Shown here: positions 20,128 through 30,006 of the stretch, in pieces
Layout of the letters: each line of letters starts with the position of its first letter
Numbering within the stretch: position 1 is the stretch's first letter
Source of the DNA: Actinoalloteichus fjordicus
GTDB taxonomy: Bacteria > Actinomycetota > Actinomycetes > Mycobacteriales > Pseudonocardiaceae
Reading direction: 5' to 3'
Assembly (NCBI RefSeq): GCF_001941625.1
Contig: NZ_CP016076.1
Span: forward strand, 2,170,001 to 2,234,000
Length of the DNA: 64,000 nt
Translations under genes and position numbers: made by a program
The notes under the pieces: generated by a model
Told to the model about the DNA's origin: nothing
Seen by the model: only the letters and a program-made list of their open reading frames with translations
The model's database searches: none

Positions 20128-20859
20128 ATGGGTGTCCTCGTGATCACCGGAACCGGAACCGGTGTGGGCAAGACCGTCGTCACTGCCGCAGTGGCCGCCT
20201 GCGCCCTCGGCGCGGGTCGCACCACGGCCGTCCTCAAACCCGCCCAGACCGGCGTGCGACGAGGAGAGTCGGGCGATGTCGACGACGTCCGCAGACTCGC
20301 AGGCCCCGTGACGACGAGAGAACTGGCCCGCTATCCCGATCCGCTCGCCCCGGCGACGGCGGCGGCGCGGGTGGGGCGGTCCGGCGTCGGCTCGGCGGAG
20401 ATCGCCGCTGCGGCGCGGGAGCTGAGTCGTGATCACGACCGGGTCCTGGTCGAGGGCGCGGGCGGGCTCCTGGTCCGGTTCGACGCGGCGGGCAGCACTC
20501 TCGCCTGCGCGGCCACGGCGTTGGACGCTCCGGTCCTGGTCGTCGTCCGGGCGGGACTGGGGACCCTCAACGACACGGCCCTGACCGTCGAGGCCCTGCG
20601 CGCCAGAGGCCTCACCTGTCTCGGCGTGGTGATCGGCGAGTGGCCGGACCTCCCGGATCTGGCGGCCGAGCACAATCTCCTCGATCTTCCCGAGGTCGCA
20701 GGCGCTCCGCTGCTGGGTGTGCTGCCCGCGGGCATCGGTCGTCTCTCGTCGGAGGAGTTCCGCGCCAGAGCACCCGGCTGGCTGAGTCCCGAACTGGGCG
20801 GGCTGGCCGACGATCCGGCGGTGACGATCCGCACTGACAGTGTGGGAGCCACGCGATGA
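20128..20859 (+). CDS. bioD: Dethiobiotin synthase
   Basis: ATP-dependent carboxylase closing the ureido ring of DAPA to give dethiobiotin. 243 residues. The P-loop is at the extreme N-terminus (ITGTGTGVGKT), followed by KPAQTG and the acidic motif VLVEGAGGLLVRFD. ATG at 20128. The stop overlaps the start of a membrane-protein gene by four bases. With bioA upstream and bioB downstream it covers the last three steps of biotin synthesis; the preceding step (bioF) must be encoded elsewhere. Confidence 0.95.
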   Translation: MGVLVITGTGTGVGKTVVTAAVAACALGAGRTTAVLKPAQTGVRRGESGDVDDVRRLAGPVTTRELARYPDPLAPATAAARVGRSGVGSAEIAAAARELSRDHDRVLVEGAGGLLVRFDAAGSTLACAATALDAPVLVVVRAGLGTLNDTALTVEALRARGLTCLGVVIGEWPDLPDLAAEHNLLDLPEVAGAPLLGVLPAGIGRLSSEEFRARAPGWLSPELGGLADDPAVTIRTDSVGATR

Positions 20860-21512
20860 GCGCGGGGAACTCGCGAGGGCAGCGCGGAGCGGGCCGAGCC
20901 GGGCCCGCAGGCCGAGGGAATCAGACCGGCTGCGGGCTGTGGCTCACCGCCGTCTTCGTCACGGTCGCCTCGCTGCTGCTCTGGCAGGCCGTCACCGCCG
21001 AGGGATTCGGACGCCTCGTGTCCGCCTGCGGCGCCGCGCTGCTGTTTGTCGCCGCCTTCGCCACGGCGGGCACCTCGCTGAATCTCGGGTCCGGCCGGAC
21101 GAAGGCGGGCTGTGCCCTCACCGCCGCTCTGCTGCTCCTGGCGCCGGGCCTGCTGCTCCTCGGCGGTGCCTATGCGGGCGAGGGAACCGGGGTGATCCGC
21201 GTGCTGGTGGAGGTCGTCGGCTGGCTGCTTGTGCTGAGCTGGCTGTTGGTGACGATCATCGCCTTCGGACTCGGCAAGGCGCACCGCTTCGTCGCCTCGG
21301 TGCGCGGCGGGCTGGACGAGAACTCGCCCGACTCTCCCGCCGGGTCGGCGGCGCAGGCACCGGCACGTCCTGGGACGGACGGCGGCGCGGGTGCGATGAT
21401 CGTCGACGGAGATCCGGCGAGCCCCGGCGGACCGGCGATGCCGCGTCCGTCGCCGCCTTCTGACGGCCCGGCACCCCGCGATCAACCGGACGGCGACCGT
21501 CCGGCGCACTGA
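20856..21512 (+). CDS. Hypothetical four-helix membrane protein
   Basis: 218 residues. A polar Gly/Arg-rich N-terminus (~28 residues) precedes four predicted membrane helices ([76 protein letters not shown]). The last ~75 residues are Pro/Ala/Gly/Asp-rich and probably disordered. The ATG overlaps the bioD stop (ATGA), so it is co-translated with biotin genes. No transport or enzyme motif is visible; a link to biotin metabolism rests only on position. Confidence 0.75.
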   Translation: MSAGNSRGQRGAGRAGPAGRGNQTGCGLWLTAVFVTVASLLLWQAVTAEGFGRLVSACGAALLFVAAFATAGTSLNLGSGRTKAGCALTAALLLLAPGLLLLGGAYAGEGTGVIRVLVEVVGWLLVLSWLLVTIIAFGLGKAHRFVASVRGGLDENSPDSPAGSAAQAPARPGTDGGAGAMIVDGDPASPGGPAMPRPSPPSDGPAPRDQPDGDRPAH

Positions 21513-21657
21513 TCTCGCGGAGGACGAACGGACCTGTGACGATCTTCTGGCGGTCGTCGACAGTGTCGCGCTGCGGATTCGGGCGCACCGTGACAATGCG
21601 TCGATCGCCCGCCTGCCGGCATCGTGGCTCGGCATACCTGAATCAAGGGAGTCCACT

Positions 21658-22680
21658 GTGACAGTGACGTCCGATCAGACCGACATCCTCACCATGGCCA
21701 GGGAGCAGGTCCTCGTGCAGGGCCGAGGGCTGGACCAGGCCCAGATCGAGGCCGTGCTGCGGCTGCCGGACGACCGGATCGAGAAGCTGCTCGAACTCGC
21801 CCACGAGGTGCGGATGAAGTGGTGCGGTCCCGAGGTGGAGGTCGAGGGCATCGTCAGCCTCAAGACCGGCGGCTGCCCGGAGGACTGTCACTTCTGCTCG
21901 CAGTCGGGTCGTTTCCTCTCGCCGGTCCGTGCCGTGCAGCTCGACATTCCGGGTCTGGTGGCGGCCGCCCGCCAGACGGTGGTCACCGGAGCGACCGAGT
22001 TCTGCATCGTCGCCGCCGTGCGCGGGCCGGACGACCGGCTGCTCGCCCAGGTGCAGGCGGGCATCGAGGCCATCCGCGCGGAGCCCGACACGGCCGAGAT
22101 CAACATCGCCTGTTCGCTGGGCATGCTCACCCAGGAACAGGTGGACCGGCTGGTCGAGATGGGTGTGCACCGGTACAACCACAACCTGGAGACCGCCCGG
22201 TCCCACTTCCCCGAGGTCGTCACCACGCACACCTGGGAGGAGCGGTGGGAGACGCTGCGGATGGTCGGTGCGGCCGGGATGGAGGTCTGCTGCGGCGGGA
22301 TCATCGGCATGGGCGAGACCGTGGCGCAGCGGGCCGAGTTCGCCGCCCAGCTCGGCGAGCTGGACCCCGACGAGGTGCCGCTGAACTTCCTCATCCCCAA
22401 CCCCGGCACCCCCTTCGAGGACTACCCGGTGGTCGAGGGCGCCGAGGCGCTGCGCACGGTGGCGGCCTTCCGGCTGGCCCTGCCGCGCACGATCCTGCGT
22501 TTCGCGGGCGGGCGGGAGCTGACCTTCGGCGATCTCGGCGCCAAGCAGGGGATGCTCGGCGGGATCAACGCGATCATCGTCGGCAACTACCTGACCAATC
22601 TCGGCAGGCCCGCCGAGCAGGATCTGGAGATGCTCGACGAGCTGCGCATGCCGGTCAAGGCACTGAACCGGACGTTGTGA
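21658..22680 (+). CDS. bioB: Biotin synthase (radical SAM)
   Basis: Inserts sulphur into dethiobiotin to form biotin. 340 residues, TIM barrel. The radical-SAM cysteines are in [13 protein letters not shown] (CxxxCxxC). Other cluster residues appear in [12 protein letters not shown] and [10 protein letters not shown], and the barrel motif [13 protein letters not shown] is typical. GTG at 21658 follows AAGGGA at a proper distance. The small cysteine-rich bsaP gene starts 12 bases after the stop, as in mycobacteria, where the product is needed for BioB activity. Confidence 0.97.
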   Translation: MTVTSDQTDILTMAREQVLVQGRGLDQAQIEAVLRLPDDRIEKLLELAHEVRMKWCGPEVEVEGIVSLKTGGCPEDCHFCSQSGRFLSPVRAVQLDIPGLVAAARQTVVTGATEFCIVAAVRGPDDRLLAQVQAGIEAIRAEPDTAEINIACSLGMLTQEQVDRLVEMGVHRYNHNLETARSHFPEVVTTHTWEERWETLRMVGAAGMEVCCGGIIGMGETVAQRAEFAAQLGELDPDEVPLNFLIPNPGTPFEDYPVVEGAEALRTVAAFRLALPRTILRFAGGRELTFGDLGAKQGMLGGINAIIVGNYLTNLGRPAEQDLEMLDELRMPVKALNRTL

Positions 22681-22692
22681 GCGGAGCGGGTG

Positions 22693-22905
22693 ATGGCTGA
22701 AGACGACTTCTGCGGCTGGTGCGGGGCGGCTCGATCGACTCCGCACGCGAACGGCTGCGCCCGGCGTCGGATCGTTGATCCACCGCGATTCTGCGCACAC
22801 TGCGCCCGCCGTATGGTTGTGCAGGTGACCCCGGCGGGGTGGAGCGCCCGGTGCAGTGTGCACGGCGAGCTGCACGCCCCGAGCCGGGACGCCGGCGTCG
22901 GCTGA
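22693..22905 (+). CDS. bsaP: Biotin synthase auxiliary protein BsaP
   Basis: Small protein of 70 residues with six cysteines: FCGWCG at the start, NGCARRR, then [14 protein letters not shown] and [10 protein letters not shown]. This matches the Rv1590-type protein, described as an iron-sulphur protein supporting biotin synthase turnover in mycobacteria. ATG at 22693 was preferred to the GTG at 22690 because GGAG lies six bases before it. It sits directly after bioB and before a DUF2567 gene, the same order as Rv1589-Rv1590-Rv1591. Confidence 0.9.
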   Translation: MAEDDFCGWCGAARSTPHANGCARRRIVDPPRFCAHCARRMVVQVTPAGWSARCSVHGELHAPSRDAGVG

Positions 22906-22924
22906 GACGGCGTTCGGCGCGGAC

Positions 22925-23722
22925 ATGAGTGGCATGGAGGCCGATGTGGGGCAGGAGCCGATGGGCGCGGCGGGGATGCCCGCCGGGAGCATCCCCACCG
23001 GGGGAGTGCCCGCCTCGCAACCGCCGGGTGCCGTCCCGACGAGGGACGGCTCCGGCGTGGCGGCGGCGACCAGGGCCGACGGGTTCCGGACCGACGAGTC
23101 CGGTGCAGGGGGCTTCGACACCGGCGGGTTCGACACGGGCGAGTTCGGCTCCGATGGGGCCGACGAGCACTCGGCGGGAGAGTTCGGCGCCCCGGCGGTC
23201 GGTCGTCGAGTCCCGCCCGCCTTCGCCGCCGCCGACGTGCTGCCCGCGTTGAGCACACTGTCCGTCATCGGGCTTCTCGGACTGCCGCTCGGCTGGCTGT
23301 GGTCGGTGCTGGCGCCGCCGATGCAGGTGCGGGTGCTCTCCGACGGCGCACTGATCCCGCTCTCGATGGAGAGCTACCACCGGTTCGACGCCATCGCGGT
23401 GTTCGTGCTGCTCGGCGCGGCACTGGGCGTCCTGACCGGCATGGCGTGCTGGCTGCTTCGGCAGCGACGCGGGCCCCTGACCGCACTCGCCGTCGTGGGC
23501 GGCTCGGTGCTGGCCGCCTGGCTCGCGATGCGCACCGGACTGTCCTTCGCGGCCTCGGCTCATCCGCTCGGTGATCAGATCAGCGCCGGGATGACGCTGG
23601 TCCGCGCGCCCGGTCTCGACTCGCCGTGGGCGATGGTCGCCCAGCCGCTCGGCGCGGCGCTGGCCTATGGGCTGGCCACGGCCTGGAACGGCGAGGACGA
23701 TCTGGGCCGCAGGCTCTCCTGA
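22925..23722 (+). CDS. DUF2567 membrane protein
   Basis: 265 residues. The first ~95 are Gly/Ala/Asp-rich and disordered, with short repeats (GGFDTGGFDTGEFGSD). The rest contains four membrane helices (VLPALSTLSVIGLLGLPLGW; AIAVFVLLGAALGVLTGMAC; TALAVVGGSVLAAWLAM; a last segment near GAALAYGLATAW). Matches the Rv1591-type DUF2567 family by sequence style and by position after bioB-bsaP. Function unknown. ATG at 22925 was chosen. A perfect 32-bp palindrome downstream separates it from the convergent ferredoxin reductase gene. Confidence 0.8.
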   Translation: MSGMEADVGQEPMGAAGMPAGSIPTGGVPASQPPGAVPTRDGSGVAAATRADGFRTDESGAGGFDTGGFDTGEFGSDGADEHSAGEFGAPAVGRRVPPAFAAADVLPALSTLSVIGLLGLPLGWLWSVLAPPMQVRVLSDGALIPLSMESYHRFDAIAVFVLLGAALGVLTGMACWLLRQRRGPLTALAVVGGSVLAAWLAMRTGLSFAASAHPLGDQISAGMTLVRAPGLDSPWAMVAQPLGAALAYGLATAWNGEDDLGRRLS

Positions 23723-23768
23723 GCGAAGGATCGATCGGGGCGCCGCCTGCGAGACTGGACAGACGAGG

Positions 23769-23800
23769 AAGGCCGGGCCCCCGATCGGGGGCCCGGCCTT
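23769..23800. terminator. Bidirectional hairpin terminator
   Basis: Perfect 32-bp palindrome: AAGGCCGGGCCCCC at 23769-23782, centre GATC, complement GGGGGCCCGGCCTT at 23787-23800. It stands between the convergent DUF2567 and fprA-like genes and can serve both strands. Confidence 0.85.
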
Positions 23801-23818
23801 CGTTCGTTCTCGTCCGAG

Positions 23819-25165
23819 TCAGTCGCTGCGGCTGACCGACAGCATCTCGGTGCGATCGACGACCTTGATCCGTTCCCGGCCGCCCGCGACACCGAGGCCG
23901 ATCTCATGCTCGTCCAGCCTGGTCCAGCCGGTCCAGTCGGTGAAGGGCACGCCGCGATCGGCCAGGAACCGCAGGATCGCCTCGGGCTCGGGGCGATCGC
24001 CCAGCTCCGCGCCGTCGACGTCGGCGAGCAGGCTGTTGATCGTCTCCAGCGCGTCGCCCTTGGTGTGGCCGATCAGGCCGACCGGGCCGCGCTTGATCCA
24101 GCCGGTGACGTAGACGCCGGGGATGTGCTCCTCGTCGAGGTCGAGCACCCGACCGGCCTGGTGCGGCACGGTGCCGGTGGCGTGATCGAAGGGCACCTCG
24201 GGCAGCGGCGAGCTGAGGTAGCCGACCGCCCGGTACACCGCCTGCACGTCCCAGTCGTGGAACTCGCCGGTGCCCGTGACGTTGCCGGTGCCGTCGAGCT
24301 CCATCCGCTCGGTGCGCAGGCCCTCGACCTCCGTCGTGCCGGTGACCTCGACGGGGCGGTGCAGGAAGTGCAGGTGCAGTCGGCGCGGCCTGCTGCCGGG
24401 CTCACGCATCGCCCAGTCCTGGAGGACCTTGACGATCGTCTTGACCTGGTTGCTCTCCCGGATCGCCGCCATGCTGCCCTCGTCGAACTCGATGTCCTCG
24501 GGGTAGACGATGACCTCGACGTTCGGGGAGTGGTCCAGCTCGCGTAGTTCGAGCGGGGTGAACTTGGCCTGGGCGGGGCCGCGCCTGCCGAAGACGTGGA
24601 CGTCGGTGACCGGGCTGGCGGCCAGGCCCTGATAGACGTTGTCCGGGATCTCGGTGGTGAGCAGCTCGTCCGCGGTCTTGGCGAGCACCCGTGCCACGTC
24701 CAGCGCGACGTTGCCTGCGCCGATCACGGCGACGCTGCGCGCCGTCAGGGGCCACTCGCGCGGGACGTCGGGGTGCCCGTCGTACCAGGAGACGAAGTCG
24801 GCGGCGCCGTGGCAGCCGGTCTTCTCGACGCCGGGGATGTCCAGGGCGCGGTCCGCCGTGGCACCCGTGGAGAAGATCACCGCGTCGTAGTGCTCCCGCA
24901 GTTCGTCGAGCTTGACGTCCACGCCGTAGTCGACGTTGCCGATGAACCGCACTTCGGGCTTCTCCAGCACGCGGCGCAGTGCGTGGATGATCTGCTTGAT
25001 CCGGGGGTGATCCGGGGCGACGCCGTAGCGGACCAGGCCGTAGGGGGCGGGCAGACGCTCGAAGATGTCGATGCTCACCGGCTGCTCGGACTTGGTCAGG
25101 ATGTCGGCCGCGTAGATTCCGGCCGGACCCGCGCCGATCACCGCTACCCGCAGCGGGCGACTCAT
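23819..25165 (-). CDS. fprA: Ferredoxin-NADP+ reductase, FprA type
   Basis: FAD flavoenzyme of the adrenodoxin-reductase family; passes electrons between NADPH and ferredoxins, for example to P450s. 448 residues. FAD site: VAVIGAGPAGIYAADIL; adjacent APYGLVRYGVAPDHP is diagnostic of FprA. NADP site: VAVIGAGNVALDVARVL. The C-terminal motif GWIKRGPVGLIGHTKGDA is also characteristic. A candidate IdeR/DtxR iron box lies about 75 bp upstream of the start. It could supply the two P450s at 15-18 kb, which lack a reductase beside them; that link is inference. Confidence 0.93.
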   Translation of the reverse strand: MSRPLRVAVIGAGPAGIYAADILTKSEQPVSIDIFERLPAPYGLVRYGVAPDHPRIKQIIHALRRVLEKPEVRFIGNVDYGVDVKLDELREHYDAVIFSTGATADRALDIPGVEKTGCHGAADFVSWYDGHPDVPREWPLTARSVAVIGAGNVALDVARVLAKTADELLTTEIPDNVYQGLAASPVTDVHVFGRRGPAQAKFTPLELRELDHSPNVEVIVYPEDIEFDEGSMAAIRESNQVKTIVKVLQDWAMREPGSRPRRLHLHFLHRPVEVTGTTEVEGLRTERMELDGTGNVTGTGEFHDWDVQAVYRAVGYLSSPLPEVPFDHATGTVPHQAGRVLDLDEEHIPGVYVTGWIKRGPVGLIGHTKGDALETINSLLADVDGAELGDRPEPEAILRFLADRGVPFTDWTGWTRLDEHEIGLGVAGGRERIKVVDRTEMLSVSRSD

Positions 25166-25239
25166 GGACTCTCCTCAGTGGTCATCACGCTTGGATTGGC
25201 GATACGTCCACGTCCAGGGGGTGCACCCTGTCGTTAGGT

Positions 25240-25258
25240 AGAGGTTAGCCCGGCCTAA
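25240..25258 (-). promoter_or_regulatory. Candidate IdeR/DtxR iron box
   Basis: AGAGGTTAGCCCGGCCTAA matches the 19-bp consensus TTAGGTTAGSCTAACCTAA at 14 of 19 positions. It lies inside a wider symmetric run starting TTAGG at 25234. It is about 75-95 bp upstream of the fprA start, where iron-dependent repression would be plausible. Confidence 0.5.
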
Positions 25259-25292
25259 GCGGTCCCTTCCGCCCGGGGGACTGTGGCTCTGA

Positions 25293-25997
25293 TCACCTGC
25301 GCGGTGCCGTGCCCGGCGGCGGCGGCCGGAGCACCGCGAACGGGTCCGTGACTTGGATGCCGTGGCCGGTGAACCGGAAGAGCGCTGCGGGCCTGCCGCC
25401 TGCGGGTCCGGAGGGCGAGGTGTGCCCGGTGGGCTCCAACAGGCCGCGCCGGGTGAGGACCCGCTGGAGGTTGGTGGGCGAGACCCGATAGCCGAGCGCC
25501 ACGGAGTAGATCCCGCACAGTGTCGAGATGCTGAACTCCGGCGGGGCGAGGGCGAACCCGAGGTTGGTGTAGGACAGCTTCGCCCGCAGCCGGTTGCGGG
25601 CCCGCAGCACGATCGCCTCGTGGTCGAAGGCGGTGTCGGGGAGCTGGTCGACGGGATACCAGCGGGTGTCCTCGGGGACCTCGGGGTCGACGTCACAGGG
25701 CGCGAGCCCGAGGAAGGCGGTGGCCACCGTCCGAGGGCCGGGGACACGGTCCGGCGCGCTGAAGACCGCGAGCTGTTCGACGTGGGAGAGCCTGCGGACG
25801 TCGACCTTCTCGGCGAGCTGACGGCGGATCGAGGCCTCGACGTCCTCGTCGGGGCCGAGCCGCCCGCCGGGCAGGGACCAGCGGCCCGCCTGGGGTGCCA
25901 TGCCGCGCTGCCACAGCAGCACCTGAAGTGATCTGTCCGGCCCGAGACCTCGCACTCCGAGTACTGCCGCCAATACCTCGTGCCCGGTAGTGCTCAC
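25293..25997 (-). CDS. nrtR: NrtR-type Nudix transcriptional regulator of NAD synthesis
   Basis: About 234 residues from GTG 25997. The N-terminal Nudix fold contains [20 protein letters not shown], but the Nudix box is degenerate (RRQLAEKV where active enzymes have RELxEE), so hydrolysis is unlikely. The C-terminal half is a winged helix ([20 protein letters not shown], then [19 protein letters not shown]). This is the NrtR architecture, a repressor released by ADP-ribose-type NAD metabolites. It is divergent from nadABC, matching Rv1593c and nadABC in M. tuberculosis. The start is uncertain because no clear ribosome-binding site precedes it. Confidence 0.88.
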   Translation of the reverse strand: MSTTGHEVLAAVLGVRGLGPDRSLQVLLWQRGMAPQAGRWSLPGGRLGPDEDVEASIRRQLAEKVDVRRLSHVEQLAVFSAPDRVPGPRTVATAFLGLAPCDVDPEVPEDTRWYPVDQLPDTAFDHEAIVLRARNRLRAKLSYTNLGFALAPPEFSISTLCGIYSVALGYRVSPTNLQRVLTRRGLLEPTGHTSPSGPAGGRPAALFRFTGHGIQVTDPFAVLRPPPPGTAPRR

Positions 25998-26006
25998 CCG
26001 GCTGAT

Positions 26007-26051
26007 ACTATCCGGGTGGTTTTCGCTCGCTGGGCGAAAACTCTGGGTAGT
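26007..26051. promoter_or_regulatory. Candidate NrtR operator, nested palindrome
   Basis: Between the divergent nrtR and nadA starts. An inner perfect inverted repeat TTTTCGC-N7-GCGAAAA (26020-26040) is nested in an outer near-perfect pair ACTATCC (26007) and GGGTAGT (26045), both centred near 26029-26030. Position and symmetry suggest the operator; not compared with a measured NrtR motif. Confidence 0.55.
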
Positions 26052-26091
26052 CAAACCGACCCCGATCCGTGGTCGGGTCAGGAGGATCAGG

Positions 26092-27135
26092 ATGACTGCG
26101 AGCAGCACGGCCGCCCGACAGGACGTGGCGGCAGAACCCGGCATCGACCTCACGCCCTTCGACGGGGTCGCGGCCGATCAGGCCTGGCGGGAGGAGGTCC
26201 TGCGACTGGCAGCCGAGCAGGACGCCGTGGTGCTGGCGCACAACTACCAGCTTCCCGAGATCCAGGACGTCGCCCACCACACCGGCGACTCGCTGGCGCT
26301 GAGCAGGATCGCCGCCGAGAGCACCGCCGCCACCATCATCTTCTGCGGCGTCCACTTCATGGCCGAGACCGCCAAGATCCTCAGCCCGGAGAAGCGGGTC
26401 CTGATCCCCGACGCGCGCGCGGGCTGCTCGCTGGCGGACTCGATCACCGCCGAGCAGCTTCGCGAGTGGAAGGCCGAGCACCCCGGCGCGGTCGTCGTCT
26501 CCTACGTCAACACCACCGCCGCGGTGAAGGCCGAGACCGACATCTGCTGCACGTCGTCCAACGCCGTCGACGTGGTCCGCTCCATCCCGGCCGACCGGGA
26601 GGTCCTGTTCCTGCCGGACCAGTTCCTCGGCGCCCACGTGCAGCGCGAGACCGGCCGGAAGAACCTGCACATCTGGGCGGGCGAATGCCACGTCCACGCG
26701 GGCATCAACGGTGCCGAGCTGGCCGAACGGGCCGCTGCCGCCCCCGAGGCCGAGTTGTTCATCCACCCGGAGTGCGGCTGCGCGACCTCCGCGCTCTACC
26801 TGGCGGGCGAGGGCGCGGTGCCCGCCGAGAAGGTCAGAATCCTCTCCACCGGCGGCATGCTCGACGCCGCGCGGGCGACCTCGGCCGCCTCGGTCCTGGT
26901 GGCCACCGAGGTCGGGATGCTGCACCAGTTACGGCAGGCCGCACCGGACGTCGACTTCCGAGCCGTCAACGACCGGGCGTCCTGCCGCTACATGAAGATG
27001 ATCACGCCCGCCGCGTTGCTGCGGTGCCTGCGGGAAGGGCTCGACGAAGTCCATGTCGATCCCGACACCGCGAGTCAGGCACGCAGCGCCGTGCGTCGGA
27101 TGATCGAGATCGGCAGGCCGGGCGGCGGCGAATGA
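26092..27135 (+). CDS. nadA: Quinolinate synthase
   Basis: Iron-sulphur enzyme condensing iminoaspartate with dihydroxyacetone phosphate to quinolinate, first shared step of de novo NAD synthesis with NadB. 347 residues. Three conserved cluster cysteines occur in [21 protein letters not shown] and [10 protein letters not shown]; the N-terminal motif is [17 protein letters not shown] at 26092 follows a strong GGAGG. Stop overlaps nadB ATG by four bases. Probably repressed by NrtR through the palindrome just upstream. Confidence 0.96.
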   Translation: MTASSTAARQDVAAEPGIDLTPFDGVAADQAWREEVLRLAAEQDAVVLAHNYQLPEIQDVAHHTGDSLALSRIAAESTAATIIFCGVHFMAETAKILSPEKRVLIPDARAGCSLADSITAEQLREWKAEHPGAVVVSYVNTTAAVKAETDICCTSSNAVDVVRSIPADREVLFLPDQFLGAHVQRETGRKNLHIWAGECHVHAGINGAELAERAAAAPEAELFIHPECGCATSALYLAGEGAVPAEKVRILSTGGMLDAARATSAASVLVATEVGMLHQLRQAAPDVDFRAVNDRASCRYMKMITPAALLRCLREGLDEVHVDPDTASQARSAVRRMIEIGRPGGGE

Positions 27136-28769
27136 CCATCCGATGGGAAGCCGACGCGGATGTGCTCGTGGTCGGCACCGGGGTGGCCGGGCTGACCGCC
27201 GCGCTGCACGCCCAGCGGCTGGGCCTGCGGGTCCTGGTGGTCACCAAGGGGGCGGCCGAGGACGGCAACACCCGGTGGGCGCAGGGCGGCGTGGCCGTCG
27301 TGCTCGACGACCGGACGTCGGAGGCGGCGGCCGTCGACTCGGTGGACCGGCACGTCACCGACACCACGGCGGCGGGGGCAGGCCTCTGTGACGAGTCCGC
27401 GGTGCGCGGCGTCATCGGCGCGGGCCCCGCTGCCGTGACCGATCTGATCGCGCTGGGGGCGCGCTTCGACGCGGCGGCGGACGGCAGCGGGCTCGCCAGG
27501 ACCAGGGAAGGCGGGCACAGCGCCTTCCGGGTGATCCACGCGGGCGGTGACGCGACCGGCGCCGAGGTCTCCCGCGCGCTGCTCGCCGCAGGCCGCGACG
27601 GCGGGCTCGCCATCCTGGAACACCACGTCGCAGTGGAGACGCTGCGCACCCCGACCGGGGCGGTGGCGGGCCTGCTCGTGCTCGACCCCGACGGGGCGAT
27701 CGGTCTGCTGCGGGCCCCGGCGGTGGTGCTCGCGACCGGCGGAGTGGGCCAGCTGTACCAGGCCACCTCCAACCCCGACGGCGCCACCGGCGACGGCCTG
27801 GCACTGGCCCTGCGGGCGGGCGCGGTGGTGTCGGATCTGGAGTTCGTCCAGTTCCACCCCACCGTCCTCTACACCGGCCCGGCCGCCCGAGGACGGCGAC
27901 CGCTGATCACCGAGGCCGTCCGGGGCGAGGGCGCCGTGCTGATCGACGCCTCGGGCAGCCGGGTGATGACCGGAGTGCATCCGATGGCCGACCTCGCACC
28001 CCGCGACGTCGTGTCGGCCGCGATCACCCGCAGGCTCGCCGAGGCCCCCGGCGGCGTCGACGACCACGTCTTCCTCGACGCGACCCACCTGGCCGGTCCG
28101 GCCTTCCGACGACGATTCCCCACGGTGTTCGCGGCCGCTCAGGCGGCGGGCGTCGATCCGGCGGTCGACCCGATACCGGTCGCGCCCGCCGCGCACTTCG
28201 CCTGTGGCGGCATCGTGGCCTCGACGGCAGGCCGTACCGGAGTCGTCGGCCTCTACGCGGTCGGCGAGGTGGCCAGGACCGGCCTGCACGGGGCGAATCG
28301 ACTGGCGTCGAACAGCCTGTTGGAAGGCCTGGTGACCGGGCGGACGGTGGCCGAGGCGGTGGCCGCTGATCTGGCGGCCTGCCTGCTGGGCGGCCCTACC
28401 GGCTCGGTCGACGCCGTGCTGCCCGCCGAGGCGGTGGCCGACCGGCCGGTGCTCCAGCGGGCCATGAGCAGACATGCCGCCATCGGCCGCGACGACGCCG
28501 GGCTGGTCGAGGCGGCGGCCACGCTGGACGCCTGTTCCGTCGTGCGCCCGTTGCGGACGCCGGAGCTGGTGGCCGATGCGGCGCTCGCCCTGGTGGCTCG
28601 GCTGCTGCTGCTCGCCGCGACCCGCCGCACGGAGTCGCGAGGCTGCCACGTGCGCCATGATCATCCCGAACGCGACGATCGGCGCTGGCTGCGGAGCCTG
28701 CCCGCCCGCCTGGACGTGGCAGGCCTGCCGATCCTCGTCGATCCGATCAGCCTGAAGGGTGTCGCATGA
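27132..28769 (+). CDS. nadB: L-aspartate oxidase
   Basis: FAD enzyme oxidising L-aspartate to iminoaspartate for NadA. 545 residues. FAD-binding [20 protein letters not shown] at the N-terminus, then [17 protein letters not shown], the substrate-side FQFHPT-type motif ([11 protein letters not shown]), [12 protein letters not shown] and [11 protein letters not shown]. The C-terminal helical domain is complete. It overlaps nadA and nadC by four bases on each side, so the three enzymes are translationally coupled. Confidence 0.96.
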   Translation: MTIRWEADADVLVVGTGVAGLTAALHAQRLGLRVLVVTKGAAEDGNTRWAQGGVAVVLDDRTSEAAAVDSVDRHVTDTTAAGAGLCDESAVRGVIGAGPAAVTDLIALGARFDAAADGSGLARTREGGHSAFRVIHAGGDATGAEVSRALLAAGRDGGLAILEHHVAVETLRTPTGAVAGLLVLDPDGAIGLLRAPAVVLATGGVGQLYQATSNPDGATGDGLALALRAGAVVSDLEFVQFHPTVLYTGPAARGRRPLITEAVRGEGAVLIDASGSRVMTGVHPMADLAPRDVVSAAITRRLAEAPGGVDDHVFLDATHLAGPAFRRRFPTVFAAAQAAGVDPAVDPIPVAPAAHFACGGIVASTAGRTGVVGLYAVGEVARTGLHGANRLASNSLLEGLVTGRTVAEAVAADLAACLLGGPTGSVDAVLPAEAVADRPVLQRAMSRHAAIGRDDAGLVEAAATLDACSVVRPLRTPELVADAALALVARLLLLAATRRTESRGCHVRHDHPERDDRRWLRSLPARLDVAGLPILVDPISLKGVA

Positions 28770-29686
28770 GTTCGCGTTTCGCAGAGTTCGTCCCGGCCGA
28801 GTTCTCCTCGACCGTGCTCGGGGAACTGGAGGCCGCCTCGCTCGACCCGGCAGAGGTGCGGCGGGTGGTGCTCACCGCCTTGGAGGAGGACCTCAGATAC
28901 GGGCCGGACGTGACCACCTCGGCCACTGTCCCCGCCGACGCGGTCGCGGTCGCCGACGTGGCGGCGCGGCGGGCGGGCACCGTCGCGGGCATTCCGGTCT
29001 TCCTCGCTGTGCTGGACACCGTGCTGGGACCCGATCGCGTCGAGGTGCAGACGGAACTCTCCGACGGAGACCGGGTGGTGCCCGGCCAGGCCGCGCTGCG
29101 GGTCAAGGCGTCGGTGCGCGGACTGTTGACCGCCGAGCGCACGGCGTTGAACCTTCTCTGCCATCTCTCCGGCGTCGCCACCCTCACCTCGGCCTGGGTG
29201 GCCGAGGTCGCAGGCACCAACTGCGTCATCCGGGACAGCCGCAAGACCACGCCGGGGCTGCGGCACCTGGAGAAGTACGCGGTGCGCTGCGGAGACGGGG
29301 CCAACCATCGGATGGGTCTCGGAGACGCCGCCCTGATCAAGGACAACCACGTGGTCGCGGCGGGCTCGGTCACCTCGGCCCTGGCCGCCGTCCGTGCCCA
29401 CGCCCCGGACCTGCCCTACGAGGTCGAGGTGACCACGCTGACGGAACTCGACGCCGTCCTGGCCGACCGCGCGGAACTGGTGCTGCTGGACAACTTCAGC
29501 CCGCAGCAGTGCGCCGAGGCCGTCCGGCGCCGGGACGCGGCAGGCACCGGCACCCGGCTGGAGGCCTCCGGCGGGCTCACCCTGGACGTCGCCAGGGAGT
29601 ACGCCGTCACCGGGGTGGACTACCTGGCGGTGGGCGGGCTCACCCACTCGGCGCCCGCGCTGGACCTCGGGCTGGATCTGATCTGA
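28766..29686 (+). CDS. nadC: Nicotinate-nucleotide pyrophosphorylase (QPRTase)
   Basis: Converts quinolinate and PRPP to nicotinate mononucleotide, with loss of CO2. 306 residues. Signatures: the substrate-binding run RDSRKTTPGLRHLEKYAV, then GLGDAALIKDNHV, and the C-terminal barrel motif LEASGGLTLD followed by GVDYLAVGGLTHSAPALD. ATG overlaps the nadB stop. It ends the nad operon; no strong hairpin follows. Confidence 0.96.
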   Translation: MSSRFAEFVPAEFSSTVLGELEAASLDPAEVRRVVLTALEEDLRYGPDVTTSATVPADAVAVADVAARRAGTVAGIPVFLAVLDTVLGPDRVEVQTELSDGDRVVPGQAALRVKASVRGLLTAERTALNLLCHLSGVATLTSAWVAEVAGTNCVIRDSRKTTPGLRHLEKYAVRCGDGANHRMGLGDAALIKDNHVVAAGSVTSALAAVRAHAPDLPYEVEVTTLTELDAVLADRAELVLLDNFSPQQCAEAVRRRDAAGTGTRLEASGGLTLDVAREYAVTGVDYLAVGGLTHSAPALDLGLDLI

Positions 29687-30006
29687 TCGACACGGCGTCG
29701 GGCGTCCAGCGCCTGGCGACGGGTGCCGGACGCCGTCGTGACCGGCGTCGTCCGGCGCCAGGACGTTCGTCGGTGCGCGGGGCCTGTGCGGGCGGGGCGT
29801 CGTCGCCGGTCCCTCGGTCACCGGCGGTGCGCCGATCGGGCGGCTCAACGCGGTTCTCGCCGTGCCGGGGCGCCGACCGGGGCCGACGTGGTCTCGGGCA
29901 GTCGCGGCGTCCGCGCCGGCACCGTTCGTGCCCCGGCCGGGGCGACGGGGCAAGCACGGAACCAGGCCCGGTTGCCCGACGATCACCGTGCTTTCTAGGG
30001 TGATCT
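29687..30006. other. 320-bp spacer after nadC
   Basis: GC-rich sequence with an 8-bp inverted pair (ACGGCGTC near 29692, GACGCCGT near 29730) that could form a weak hairpin. No gene seen. The promoter of the following lipoprotein gene must lie in its right half. Confidence 0.35.
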
